A stretch of DNA of 64,000 nt. Origin: Paramacrobiotus metropolitanus (lineage: Eukaryota; Tardigrada; Eutardigrada; Parachela; Macrobiotidae). The notes under the pieces are model-generated. The model was not told the origin of the DNA. It searched no databases and worked only from the letters and a program-made list of their open reading frames with translations. Below, piece after piece: positions 1 to 10,115 of the stretch; the first letter of the stretch is position 1; every line of letters begins with the position of its first letter. The DNA lies in assembly GCF_019649055.1 (NCBI RefSeq), contig NW_026570280.1, positions 434,001 to 498,000 on the forward strand, in the 5' to 3' direction. The translations under genes and the position numbers were made by a program.

Positions 1-388
1 ATACAAGTTACGCCGAGTGCGCCCACAAACTCTTTGGCCGGCTTCAGCTTAACTGCATCGGAATGATGGATGTCCGCATACTGTGTTTTCGTCATGTTGT
101 GCGTATGTGCGAAAGGTCACCACGAGTGGTTATTGTCCACGTTTGTTTGTATTACTTCTTTACTGGCATTCAAATAAGTATTTAACCCGTGACGTTTAAT
201 TTTCTTTCAAAGCTCTCTGCATTTAATTATTTTATACCTGCACAAGTTACACTTTATTATCTCTCTGCGCGCACTGGCTTATTAATAATTGCGATCTTTC
301 TTTTGGCTGATGCCGTCTATTATACGATGAACCGGATATAAGACCTATTCATATGTGATTTTAACAAGCAGTAGCCATACACTAGACA
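1..388 (+). repeat. 3' flank of a further SNAP-like gene copy
   Basis: This stretch aligns by eye, in the same orientation, with the DNA immediately after the stop codon of the plus-strand SNAP-like gene (about 6253-6640). Shared blocks include CCACAAACTC, AGCTTAAC.GCATCG, TTCATGTTGTGCG-like and TATGTGATTTTAACA. In the downstream copy the match begins only a few bases after the stop codon. The inference is that a third SNAP-like gene on the plus strand ends just left of position 1 and that this is its 3' UTR and flank. The gene itself lies outside the window, so this cannot be confirmed here. Confidence 0.6.
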
Positions 389-1321
389 GTTAAATCTGAA
401 CATTAACAAAATACCCACAATCTGTATTCTCCCACGATTGCGTCAAATCGAAAAACATTCCTCAAATTCGTGATACATTGATTTTTCTGCTCGGACCGAC
501 CAGAAACCCTAATTTGCACCGCGGAAGAACTGCATAATGTATATTCCTTAAGTATGAAAATATTATCCCGTTGCAATTTCAAAAGACAAACTAATAAATA
601 AAAAAAAGTCATTTCCCCACGAACGGGTGAATCTCTTGTCCACGTTCGAAGTCCGCTCAATGGTAAATACTAAATAAGAATGTGTTGCGGTGGCGAGGGA
701 GATATTTCACTAACGAATAGTTAAAACGCATTTTGGATTGCTTGTGCCGTCATCCAGCAGGCTAAGCCGGGTGATAGCCGGCTTGATGAAGTAAGCCGGA
801 AGTCTGGAGCCTTAATTCTTCCGGGCACAGGTCTTCCCAGCGCTGCGTAACAGAACAAGAGGAAATTTGTTGAGATTTGGGTACTTCTATGCTCGTTCCT
901 ATGATTCTCGCATTCTCCATGCGCATCCAGTCCTGTTTAGACTGTGAAGTTTATTTCGTCAAGTATCAAATACCAAAGAAAACTATAGGAAAACAGACAG
1001 TGATTTTAGCACTAACAGTCATAACGACTCATACGTACAGAACTATACTAAATTAATAATGTAATTAATAAAGCGCTTAGCAGTAAGTTATTACCACGCT
1101 GTCGCGTTTGGAAAAAGGTCATACTTGCTACAGGACACCAAGTTCATAAACGTGTAAATTGTTATACAAGTATACGAGTACTTGTGCACGACTGCTTCTG
1201 TTATGTGACAAACCAAAAAGAAAACATAAAAAAGAATTAAAAAATCCTAAGAAACGGACGATTGTGGAAGTTACGCAAAAAAGAGAATAAAACGGCACGA
1301 TGACCGCCACAGCTTCACGCT
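389..1321. other. intergenic, nothing recognised
   Basis: AT-rich spacer between the duplicated flank and the 3' end of the minus-strand SNAP-like gene. Short ORFs here lack coding-like composition and match nothing I recognise. Confidence 0.5.
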
Positions 1322-2389
1322 TCAGCGATGCCCTTCGTCTTCAACATCACGCAGCAGTCGCAACGCCCGCTCCAGCATCATTCTGGCCCATGGCTCCAGA
1401 CGGGGGTAGACGCCCCGGAGGTCCGCAAATTCGTAGTTGTCCAAAGGATTCGCCAGCATTTGCCCGAAACCTGCGGCATAATGAACGCTGCTCGAGCCGC
1501 TACTCGCCGGCCGGAGGACCCGCGCGACGTTGGCCGCGGTGAAGCGGTTCTCCGCGGTGCCCATGGCGTGTCGCATAATGTGGCGCTCCGGATTGTACGC
1601 GGTGCCGGCCGGCGGCAGCGTGGCGTCCCACTGCTGCACGGCCTCCTGCGCGGCCACCGGTCCGTCCCGGCACAGATAGCACAGCACCGCCCGGAAGTAG
1701 GCGGCACTCACCGTCAGGGCGGCACCGCTCCCGGAGTACCCGCTGCCGATCTCCGACCCGGGAATCTCTTTGGCGTGATGCTTAATCAACCCTTCGAAGT
1801 GGTTGATCGCGGCGGTGTAGTCCCCTTTCTGGGCCAACAGCTCCCCGATTCCCAGCAACGCCGGCCGCGCGCATAACCGCCCGTACCAGCCGGTCGCGGC
1901 TTCGTGCAGGCGAACGGCTTTTTCGTAGAACCGAATCCCGGCGTCGACGTGCAGCGGCGCCACCATTAGCCCCAGCGCCGTGAAGTACCCAGCGGACGTG
2001 GTGAAATCCCCGCCGTCCATCAGGAGTTCGGCCGCCGTCTGCAGACAGCCCACCGCCTCGTGGGGGTTGTCGTCTTTGACGAAGCAGTCGCTGGCCGTCT
2101 TCAGCAGCCCGATGGCCGTGCCCTGCCGCGCTGCCAGGGTCAGGGACGGGTCGGGGCGGGCGTCCACCTCGAAGGGCGCTTTCCGCTCGCCGGCCTCTTG
2201 GTAAGCGATGCCGGCCCACTGCCAGCGGCGGTCCAGTTTGAAGAGGTTCCCGGCGCGCCGGTACAGATGGCTGGCTAACAACTGGTCGCCATGGGCCACC
2301 GCCGTGCGGGCAGCGGTCACCAGGGTGCGGGCGCGACCCTCCTCCGGCGTCATGTCGTAATCGAGATTCTGGGCGGCTGGTGCGGTCAT
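1322..2389 (-). CDS. SNAP-like protein (soluble NSF attachment protein family), intronless
   Basis: Predicted 355-residue all-helical TPR-like protein of the alpha/beta/gamma-SNAP family, the cytosolic adaptors that recruit the ATPase NSF to SNARE complexes for disassembly. Family hallmarks are visible in order: LLKTASDCFVKDDNPHEAV, then ELLMDGGDFTTSAGYF, then GIRFYEKAVRLHEAA, then ELLAQKGDYTAAINHFE, then YFRAVLCYLCRDG, and a C-terminal WARMMLERALRLLRD segment where SNAPs carry their NSF-stimulating leucine end. The start is the ATG at 2389 because the upstream in-frame codons reach a stop without another ATG, and the paralogue starts with the same MTAP residues. Animal alpha-SNAPs are about 295 residues; this copy is longer, with an insertion near residues 285-325. 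It has no introns and is GC-rich, unlike the intron-rich genes nearby, which suggests retroposition followed by local duplication. Family assignment is fairly firm; retention of SNAP activity is inference. Confidence 0.8.
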   Translation of the reverse strand: MTAPAAQNLDYDMTPEEGRARTLVTAARTAVAHGDQLLASHLYRRAGNLFKLDRRWQWAGIAYQEAGERKAPFEVDARPDPSLTLAARQGTAIGLLKTASDCFVKDDNPHEAVGCLQTAAELLMDGGDFTTSAGYFTALGLMVAPLHVDAGIRFYEKAVRLHEAATGWYGRLCARPALLGIGELLAQKGDYTAAINHFEGLIKHHAKEIPGSEIGSGYSGSGAALTVSAAYFRAVLCYLCRDGPVAAQEAVQQWDATLPPAGTAYNPERHIMRHAMGTAENRFTAANVARVLRPASSGSSSVHYAAGFGQMLANPLDNYEFADLRGVYPRLEPWARMMLERALRLLRDVEDEGHR

Positions 2390-2550
2390 TCTAAAGTAAG
2401 GCACGTACCATCAACACGCGCGCCCGAACTTTTTGCGCCTTGATTTGTTTACGAAAAACAGCGTTACAATTGAAAACGATTACTGTGATATTCGTTCAGA
2501 TTGTCATTTTACCTAATTTCGGCAATTCTGCTTGTTATAATATTAACTTA

Positions 2551-3897
2551 ACGCGAGGTTCCCAGTGGTTCGGTCCCTTTGCGGCAACTCATATAACACA
2601 GTCATAACACGACTTCATATCAAACTCACTTGAAGATACATCAGGAAAATGATTTTTCTACACTACAGCGTTAGAAAAAGCTTTATTTTACTGACTGTAA
2701 ATTAATTACGCGATTTTAAAGTCAAAAGTTTCAGGTTCAAAAAATTCAGAGCGTACTGTTCATTCAAAAAATTTCTGGAAACGCTGTTTGGTGCGGAAAC
2801 AGTGTAAAGCTTATCACACATTGGGAATCCCAATATCGTTGCTATTAAAATTTAAAGTGTAAAAAACCGATCCAGGGGTGGTGGGGTGGTGCCGCCCTGA
2901 ACATTTTCTGCTATAACTCTTAAAGCTTACGTGATATCGAAAAACGGTATGTGTAACAAGCTCAGCAGGTAGTGTTCGATTTATTGAACCTTTTTGAGTA
3001 ATTTTTTTTAACGCGTTGACTTGTTGTGAAATTAAGTTTGATTTCTCACAAAACGCGTTTAAAGTCTACCGTGTTTTGTTGCGCTACCTTCACTACAGAA
3101 AATCTTCAGCTGGAGCGCTGAGTAAAGCAAATGCAAAGACAGCAGGGCTGGAGACGGCAGAGTGAGCAGACGCGCACGCCGCATGCAAAGACAATAGCCG
3201 TCGGTCAACTAAGTTATCACACCATCCTGTCACTAACAGCTTTGGCTCAGCATTCCTTTGAAACGGCTGATTACTTCACCTGCGCTAACAATAGCTTTGG
3301 ATCAGAATCCCATCCATCGCTCTTGACCATAAAAGACCGGATTCATAACTCGGATTGCCTAAAAGCAGCGCTAGCCGCTTTCTCTCTGTTGAACAGCGCT
3401 TCCCCCTTCGACACTCATAACGGAAAATTGTTTTTTAACGTAAACAGAAAATCTTCAGCTGGAGCGCTGAGTAAAGCAAATGCAAAGACAGCAGGGCTGG
3501 AGACGGCAGAGTGAGCAGACGCGCACGCCGCATGCAAAGACAATAGCCGTCGGTCAACTAAGTTATCACACCATCCTGTCACTAACAGCTTTGGCTCAGC
3601 ATTCCTTTGAAACGGCTGATTACTTCACCTGCGCTAACAATAGCTTTGGATCAGAATCCCATCCATCGCTCTTGACCATAAAAGACCGGATTCATAACTC
3701 GGATTGCCTAAAAGCAGCGCTAGCCGCTTTCTCTCTGTTGAACAGCGCTTCCCCCTTCGACACTCATAACGGAAAATTGTTTTTTAACGTAAACAATTTT
3801 TTCACATACATGATAGCGCCATATTCTGATAGAGGAGACTTTATTCTTTACAATGAGCTATAAGCCCCAAAATGAATTTCCACTGGGAACCTCGCGT
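2551..3897. mobile_element. non-autonomous inverted-repeat DNA element with TTA target duplication
   Basis: An 18-bp perfect terminal inverted repeat, ACGCGAGGTTCCCAGTGG, occurs at 2551-2568 and as its reverse complement at 3880-3897. Both ends are flanked by TTA (2548-2550 and 3898-3900), a 3-bp duplication of the TWA type made by PIF/Harbinger transposases. No transposase ORF is present, so this is a non-autonomous element of 1347 bp. It sits between the two divergent SNAP-like genes and carries the 349-bp tandem duplication listed separately. The superfamily is inferred from the duplication only. Confidence 0.65.
3095..3794. repeat. 349-bp direct tandem duplication
   Basis: Two copies, 3095-3443 and 3444-3792, read as identical over their length; the repeat boundary is ACAGAAAATCTTCAGCTGG at 3095 and again at 3444. 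The duplicated 127-codon open frame carries no recognisable protein features. It looks like a recent duplication inside the flanking inverted-repeat element. Confidence 0.9.
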
Positions 3898-3900
3898 TTA

Positions 3901-4940
3901 ATAAACCGTCTTCTCCTGGCGAATTAGATTTAATCGTGAATTTCATCTGTTAACGTGTCTGTGAAATTATATTAAAATTTCAATCTGATTTCATCAACGT
4001 AATACCCAATGGAAATTACGATTTTCGGGCAGTTTTCGGATTTTTGTCTGAGCTTAGTCAATCTTCAAATAATTTTAAATTTGGCTTAGTAAATGTAATA
4101 GGTTACCCGACAAGCGAAGGTGGCAACAAATTCCGGCTGGCAGTGGAGTTGGAGGAGACGAGATGTGACCTTTCGTAGAGCAGCTATAAAATGTCGTGTG
4201 AAAAATTATACAGTGATTAAACCACGAGCGAAATTTTAGCAATCTTCCTGAAGTCCGGACAAAGAAGAATGATCGAAGGGTGACGTGCCGAAAAGCGGTT
4301 GTCTGCTATGGGAAATCCAGGGCAGGAAGCAGGCACGTATCACGCGCACTTGGCCAGGCCCGCTTCGCTGACAACGAGCAAAGGGGCACTGGAGAACGAA
4401 GCACGAGTCGTGCATCCTGTTGTCGAACAAAACCGCTGTCCAGTCTGTTTGCCTAGTGGCCTACATTGGCTTGTATCAAGTAGCCTACATTGCCACTGGC
4501 GCGGAATCGCGATACTGGTACTAGGAGTTTAATTCTGTTAAATGTGATTCCTGTCATATTGAGACTTTACGGAACTTCACGTACAAATGGCTGCTCATTA
4601 TCAGCAACAGCAAGACAAATCGTACCATCCGTCTCGTTAACCTGCTGAGAAATCTCATTCCTTTGTTGGTCGTCTTTTATTAGTCGGTCAGGAGAACAGG
4701 GGAAATGCAGGGCAGTAAAAGCTGCCCAGTGGACGAAAGTGTGGCGCGAGAGAGAACCAGAGAGCGTTAATTGTTCGCTGCATAGCTTTATAGGCACCAG
4801 GCACACGCTGATCGGTTCGCCCTCTTCCGTTGCCATAATGTAACTGCTTCTGCGCACACGAGATTTTTGTAATTTTGGGCATCAACTGAAAACAGCTTCT
4901 GCTGATCTAAAATAATAATACACTACTGCGTTAGCATCAC
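3901..4940. other. intergenic, nothing recognised
   Basis: Spacer between the inverted-repeat element and the upstream region of the plus-strand SNAP-like gene. No gene-like frame and no clear repeat were seen. Confidence 0.45.
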
Positions 4941-4953
4941 TGGTCAAAGGTCA
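4941..4953 (+). promoter_or_regulatory. DR1-like nuclear-receptor site upstream of SNAP-like gene
   Basis: TGGTCAAAGGTCA is two AGGTCA-type half-sites spaced by one base, the DR1 arrangement bound by HNF4/RXR-class receptors. It lies about 255 bp upstream of the SNAP-like start codon. A near-identical site lies upstream of the CAHS gene. Function is inferred from the motif only. Confidence 0.3.
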
Positions 4954-5207
4954 CACATACCTTTTCCATATCGCATTGACTGTATTCCACTTAAGCCGGA
5001 TTTTCGCCGTTTTATTGACAAGTAAGAGATGAGGTTTCTTGCCGCAAATTGCCGGAATAGAGTATGTCTTTTAGGGACGTCTATTGGTCAAAATAAAATT
5101 TCTCCCACATTTAAACACTGATAATTCTACAGTAATTCGCTCAGTTTGCGCAATCTCTTTCTCGGGATTTTTTGGGGAAAATCTTGATGGTGTTTGCTAT
5201 GTTTAGG

Positions 5208-6242
5208 ATGACCGCACCAGTCGCCCAAAATCTCCATTGCGACACGGCGCCGGACGAGGCTCGTGCCCGTGCCCTGCTGACCGCCGCCCGCTCGGCGGTG
5301 GCGTGGGGCAACATGCTGGAAGCCAGCCGCTTGTTTCACCGCGCCGGCAACTTTTTTAAGATGGACCAGAAATGGCATGACGCCGGCGCCGCCTTCCAAA
5401 CCGCCGCCGAGCTTAAAATGCCATTCGAGGCGGACACTATCCCCGCCCCGCCCTACACCACGGAGGTGCGGAAGATAACGTCCAGCGGTCTCTTGAAGAC
5501 GGCAAGCGACTGCTTCGTCAAAGCCCAGGACTTCCGCGTGGCGGTGAGCTGTCTGCAGACTGCGGCGGACCTGCTGGCCGAAGACGGGGATTTCACCACG
5601 GCTGCCGGGCACTGCAAGGCCCTGGCGCAGATGTTGGCGCCACGGGACGTCGACGGCGCAATTCGGTTCTATGAAAAAGCCGCGCGCCTGCACGAAGCCG
5701 CGGCCGACGTGCACGGGAGGTCCGCTGGCGACAAAGCGTGGCTGACGGTGGGCGAACAGCTGGCTCGGAAGGGCGACTACACCGCGGCCATTGACCTCTT
5801 CGAGGGACTCGCTGACCGCATCCTCCAGGAGCCCAAGGCGAGGGATTACGCCAGCTCGGGCGGCGTGTACGTGCCGGACTTTTCGACGGCGGAACCCAAA
5901 TGCCTCACCCGGGCGGTACTGTGCTACCTCTGCCGCGATGGACCATCGGCTGCCCAGGAGGCCGTGGTGCGCTGGGACGCCAAGCTGCCGTCTTCTGGTT
6001 TTATGTTCGATCAGGAGCGGAACGTCTTACGGCAGGTGATGGGCGGCGCCGAGAACCGCTTCACCGCCGGCCACATCGCCAAGATCCTGCAGGCGCCGGA
6101 GAACGCCGGTTCCGCCACCGCGAGCGGTCCACCATGGTGCGACAACGACACCCAGACGCGTCGTTTAGACAAATGGACCACAATGATGCTGGAACGCGCG
6201 CTGCAGATGCTGCGGGATGCCGAAAACAAGGCGCAGCGCTGA
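5208..6242 (+). CDS. SNAP-like protein paralogue, intronless
   Basis: Predicted 344-residue paralogue of the minus-strand gene at 1322-2389, sharing FRMTAP.AQNL at the start and the same SNAP blocks: GLLKTASDCFVKAQDF, DLLAEDGDFTTAAGH, GAIRFYEKAARLHEAAA, QLARKGDYTAAIDLFEGL, RAVLCYLCRDGPSAAQEA. The C-terminus, RLDKWTTMMLERALQML, lines up well with the conserved C-terminal helix of alpha-SNAP. The start at 5208 is preferred because it has A at -3 and matches the paralogue start. In-frame ATGs at 5187 and 5199 would add 7 or 3 residues. No introns. Expected role is NSF recruitment to SNARE complexes in the cytosol. The expansion of intronless SNAP-like copies suggests specialised or relaxed function, which is inference. 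Confidence 0.82.
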   Translation: MTAPVAQNLHCDTAPDEARARALLTAARSAVAWGNMLEASRLFHRAGNFFKMDQKWHDAGAAFQTAAELKMPFEADTIPAPPYTTEVRKITSSGLLKTASDCFVKAQDFRVAVSCLQTAADLLAEDGDFTTAAGHCKALAQMLAPRDVDGAIRFYEKAARLHEAAADVHGRSAGDKAWLTVGEQLARKGDYTAAIDLFEGLADRILQEPKARDYASSGGVYVPDFSTAEPKCLTRAVLCYLCRDGPSAAQEAVVRWDAKLPSSGFMFDQERNVLRQVMGGAENRFTAGHIAKILQAPENAGSATASGPPWCDNDTQTRRLDKWTTMMLERALQMLRDAENKAQR

Positions 6243-6252
6243 TTGGATCCCT

Positions 6253-6640
6253 GTTGCGCCGGGTGTGTCCACAAACTCCTAGGCCAGGACTAGCTTAACG
6301 GCATCGAAATTATGGATATCGGTATACTGGGTTTTATTCATGTTGTGCGGACACGCGAAAGTTCATCAGGAGTTGTTATTTTCCACTTTTGTTTTCATGA
6401 CTTCTTTACGGGTGTTCGAAAAAGTCTAGTAACCGTGACCTATAATTTTTTCTTAGGTCTCTAGACTCTCTACACTAGTTATTTTATGCTCGGTCTTTTA
6501 CATCTATCTGCACGCGTTACTTACTCGTACTTAATTGCGATCTTCCTTTTGACTCATGCTGTTTAATGTTTATTATACAATAAGTCGGATAAAGACAGCG
6601 TCGTATGTGATTTTAACAGCAGCAGCCAAATAACCACAAA
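6253..6640 (+). repeat. duplicated 3' flank of SNAP-like gene
   Basis: Aligns with positions 1-388 in the same orientation, with many point differences. It starts just after the SNAP-like stop codon and marks the right-hand extent of a duplicated gene-plus-flank unit. Confidence 0.6.
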
Positions 6641-6839
6641 TGAGCTAAAAAACAAAAACTAAGCGGCTTTCGCGGGTTTCAGTAAAACAACTAAATATAG
6701 TACATACCAATACCCTGGAACAGAAACTGCAGAATACAAGATTAGCATTACACCGACAGATTTGTGAGCAGAGAACCCTTCCAGTTCCTAAACGGCAGCT
6801 TAGGAATTGGAAGGTATTCTCACTCTTCGGTTGAGTAAT

Positions 6840-7490
6840 TGCTGAATTGGCCAGTTCATTCACTGCCCTCGCTGTCGGACGGCCGGACTGCGCAGGATCA
6901 TCCTTGGATGCTGCACACCAGTCCTCCATGAAGCGCGACAAGGCGTACACGCAGAACCGGTTAAATATGGCCACCTCGACATCGGCTAGACTGCCTGCCG
7001 TCCACTGGCGTCCGCGATAATGGGCCGACGGACGCGGATCACAGGACTGGTAGTCGTGAAGATCTGCACAATTCCCCAACAGAGAATACACAACATATAC
7101 AGTAATTTACCGCACACCGGCAAATAACACGAACGATCAGCCGACCGCCTTATTAGCCTTTGAAATCGTGCAACTCAGTTTTAAATTTATTACAATTTAG
7201 TAGGTTCTAATAAAAATTTACCAAATTTTTATTATGTATTATTTTTTTTAGTAAGTTAATTTTTATAAAAATTTACAGCTTCTCTTCGAAATTCGGTAAA
7301 AAATTGACGCTGTCGATAAACACCCACCTTCACCACTCTTTTGGCCTTCTCCTCGTGCTTGCTGATATCGACCAACCAGACGGCCAGGCGTTCCACGTCC
7401 AGCGGCGGCCCTTTCCACTCAAGATGCCGCTCAAGCACTTCCACCATCTGCGCCTCAAACACTTCCACCAGTCCGCAGAATCTGGTTATC
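6840..7490 (-). CDS. possible two-exon gene fragment, unrecognised
   Basis: Two minus-strand frames have coding-like composition. The first, about 7335-7490, reads FEAQMVEVLERHLEWKGPP and ends near KRVVK, next to a GTGGGT donor. The second, about 6845-7068, follows a plausible acceptor (TTGTGCAG) and reads SLADVEVAIFNRFCVYALSR. The phase across the junction fits only with a weaker GTGTTT donor, so the join is uncertain. No start codon, end or family was identified. It may be a decayed gene fragment. Confidence 0.25.
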
Positions 7491-7499
7491 AACGTACTT

Positions 7500-8510
7500 T
7501 GAATTGTTACACCTGCACCTATATGTGGATATCTTCAATTATCTTGCAAGATACGTAATGAACAATATCCTTGGCGCATATATGTAATACGCATATTGAT
7601 GAGCTTTTTCACGCAGATCAGTTCCCTGACGAGGAAAATTGACGAGTCGATGATCTACGGAACCAGTGAGTCAATGAGCAGCTGGGCTTGCCGGGTAACC
7701 AACAGTTTTTTTCTGTCGTATGGTGCGAAGGCAAAGAAATTCTGCATCATACACGATTACTGCTGGTTTTTTGTCGCTTATGGTTGTTTTCTGGTAAAAC
7801 AGGAGACGCGAGATGAATACGCGCAATAGTATGCGCCAGCACTTGTGAAACCTTGACGGTATGGTTCATAGGACGGTTCGTAGTGCGGTGGCATGAAAAG
7901 GAATTCAGCAGCCGCTTTCTGTTTACATGTGCATCGTTAAGATAAACAGTTCAGAGACATTCGGAATTGGAATAAATCAAATCCGTATTTTTATTAATTC
8001 CCACTTCAAGGTCATACGTGCGAATCGGGTTACAATTTGAACAAAAAGGTCAGGTTTATGAAACTGGTACCGATAAGTTTTTTGGTTGGTTGTTTTCTTA
8101 CTCTGTAATTAAACACTTGCTGAATAAGCATGCGGTAAGTATTACTACAGTATGTGAATGAAACTTGTTGTATCACAATGGCTGTGTACTTTTAGTCGGG
8201 AGAAATCAGTCCGCTGTGGAGTGGAGAGAAAGTGTGGCAGGAGAGCCGGAAAATTTTGGGCGCACCAGCATATAACGTACTGTAATTCCCCGCTTTTGTA
8301 CGCTGGCGTTTTAGCCTATAAAATTCTTGCGCCATGTACGTATTACTCAAATCGACTCCGCACAGTTTGTGCCACTCAATTGCTAGGTGGAGAAACAGGT
8401 TTTCGACTATTTTAACGCCGGTATTTTAACGCCGGTGCTGCATGTAATCTTCGCAGGAAAAGGCATTCTTCAAATACGTACGTACGTCGCTCAATAATAT
8501 TCAGTGCTCT
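7500..8510. other. intergenic, nothing recognised
   Basis: No supported gene. Short ORFs at 7596-7829 and 8158-8415 have no recognisable motifs. Confidence 0.4.
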
Positions 8511-8523
8511 AACGAGAATCTTC

Positions 8524-8960
8524 TTACCTCAACAAAACTCGCAGAAAGCTGTAGAATAAAATTGTAGAAAGCTGGAATTCGGTGTAAAATTTTTGTTTAG
8601 TTCCCACTTCCCTTAATACGGTATATGTATAGTTGGAGGTTTCTCGCATTTCGGACACTACCACACCATGGATTCGCGTACCGGACATTAGAGAAGCGAT
8701 ATGCACCGCGCTGTCCCACATAACAACCAGTCGATCAAGAACTGATCAAAAACTAGTTTACAGAAGCTTGTTAACGAAATTAATAAAAAAACTTTCAGTA
8801 TGTAGTTTTCAACTTTTCTACTGTGGAACAGCGGAGAGAAGACTTACGTCTCTGGTGTCGGGCACGCGAATCCATATTGTGAACGTTGCCGGTAAACGAA
8901 AAACGTCCAAGTACTATCCTTACGCTGCACATTGTCATTCTTCTTTTCGTTATTTGTTAC
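8524..8960. repeat. fold-back repeat, copy 1
   Basis: Two diverging arms share the block TCTCTGGTGTCGGGCACGCG and adjacent sequence: one on the minus strand (about 8630-8724) and one on the plus strand (about 8848-8925). Both arms can be translated to SGTRIH-type strings, but this looks like a by-product of sequence similarity. A second inverted pair of the same family is at 31660-31960 with similar arm spacing, so this is a dispersed fold-back element. Confidence 0.5.
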
Positions 8961-10115
8961 TGCCTTGTTGTATTTAGTGTAAGAATTATTATTATGCTAA
9001 ACTGATCTCTGAAATAGTTGCGCATTACGCAAGAACAGAGCAAAGGTCATTCACTCAGATTACACCGCGTTCGTGCGCTGTCGCCATAAACACCGTCTGC
9101 TCTGTGACCTTTGTCCTGCCTATCCGCACTCGTAACTGCTAACGCCGCTGTGGCGATGTTTCCAGACCGCTTTCGCTGTGTGCGGTGCCCTGGCTGTTTT
9201 TTTCATTTAATGGCACTCTTTTCTTAAATCGCTAAATAATCCTGTTTTGTCGATTATTTTTTAGTTATTTTTTCGTAGTTTCTTTCCTATTATCTAAGCT
9301 GTTAATCAATTCTTATAGATCAATCTGCTGAGGTTTTCTTTGCTGGATTTAAACTAAACTGTGTGAAATTTTTGTTTGACATGTTTAATTAATTTTTTCT
9401 TGGTATTTTCTCTTACGTTTCCTTCGTTGAATGCGCGCTTCCGCAGAAATGTTTAAAGCCTTTATGATAATTATTACTAATAATTATTACTATGTTAATT
9501 ATTAATATTTTTGAGCGACAGCAGGAATGATAAAATTATTAAAAAGCAGCATCCCGAATTAAACCCAAAAATAACACCAAATAATTCCCAGTTAAACATT
9601 TCGGCGTACAAAAACGGAACGAAAAATTACCAATAAGCATCCGTAATATATTCGATTAAATTAATCACATCCTTGTTATGAAGAAAAAGTTTATCCTGTC
9701 GTTTACGACGCCGTCCAGCCATTTTTTATCGATCCTGGTACCGAGTACGGCGCGTCCGGCGAATCCTTCAGGCTGCAAAATTATCACACAATAAATCAGC
9801 CGTCAAATACCGAAAACTAGCGGATATTATGAAGAAAAAAAATTGAGAAAAAAAATGCGCAAAAAAACTATGTACGGAAAAATACCTACGACAAAATCAA
9901 CAAAAACAACAATAAATTTTTTTATTAAAAAGGCAATTTAATTTAAAGAGTTATGTTTTAGGATTAATTTAATTTGCAGATGCCGAGAAATATTCTCCAG
10001 TAAAAATGGAGCTGAAACATTTTAGCAAAATCATGCAAATTACAAACAAAATATTTCTATAAAAATCAGAAATTTTTAAAAGAATTTTTCGCATAGGAAG
10101 ATATAGTGCGGTGTC
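8961..10115. other. AT-rich intergenic, nothing coding
   Basis: Holds an inverted pair of AAAGGTCA-type half-sites (near 9046 and 9100) and long A/T runs up to the 3' end of the aldo-keto reductase. No coding signal seen. Confidence 0.45.

Noticed and set aside
1300-2278. Several GC-rich ORFs on both strands overlapping 1322-2389
   Set aside because: Shadow frames of the SNAP-like gene, rich in Arg/Pro/Gly from reading GC-rich codons out of frame.
3131-3863. Two nearly identical 127-residue ORFs as tandem genes
   Set aside because: They are the two copies of the 349-bp duplication within a transposable element; composition is not coding-like and no motif is present.
6645-7492. A named protein family for the two coding-like frames
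   Set aside because: No motif could be matched with confidence and the splice phase is uncertain; kept only as an unrecognised fragment.
8620-8977. A protein domain with the string SGTRIH repeated on both strands
   Set aside because: The similarity is at DNA level between inverted repeat arms, with no sustained frame.
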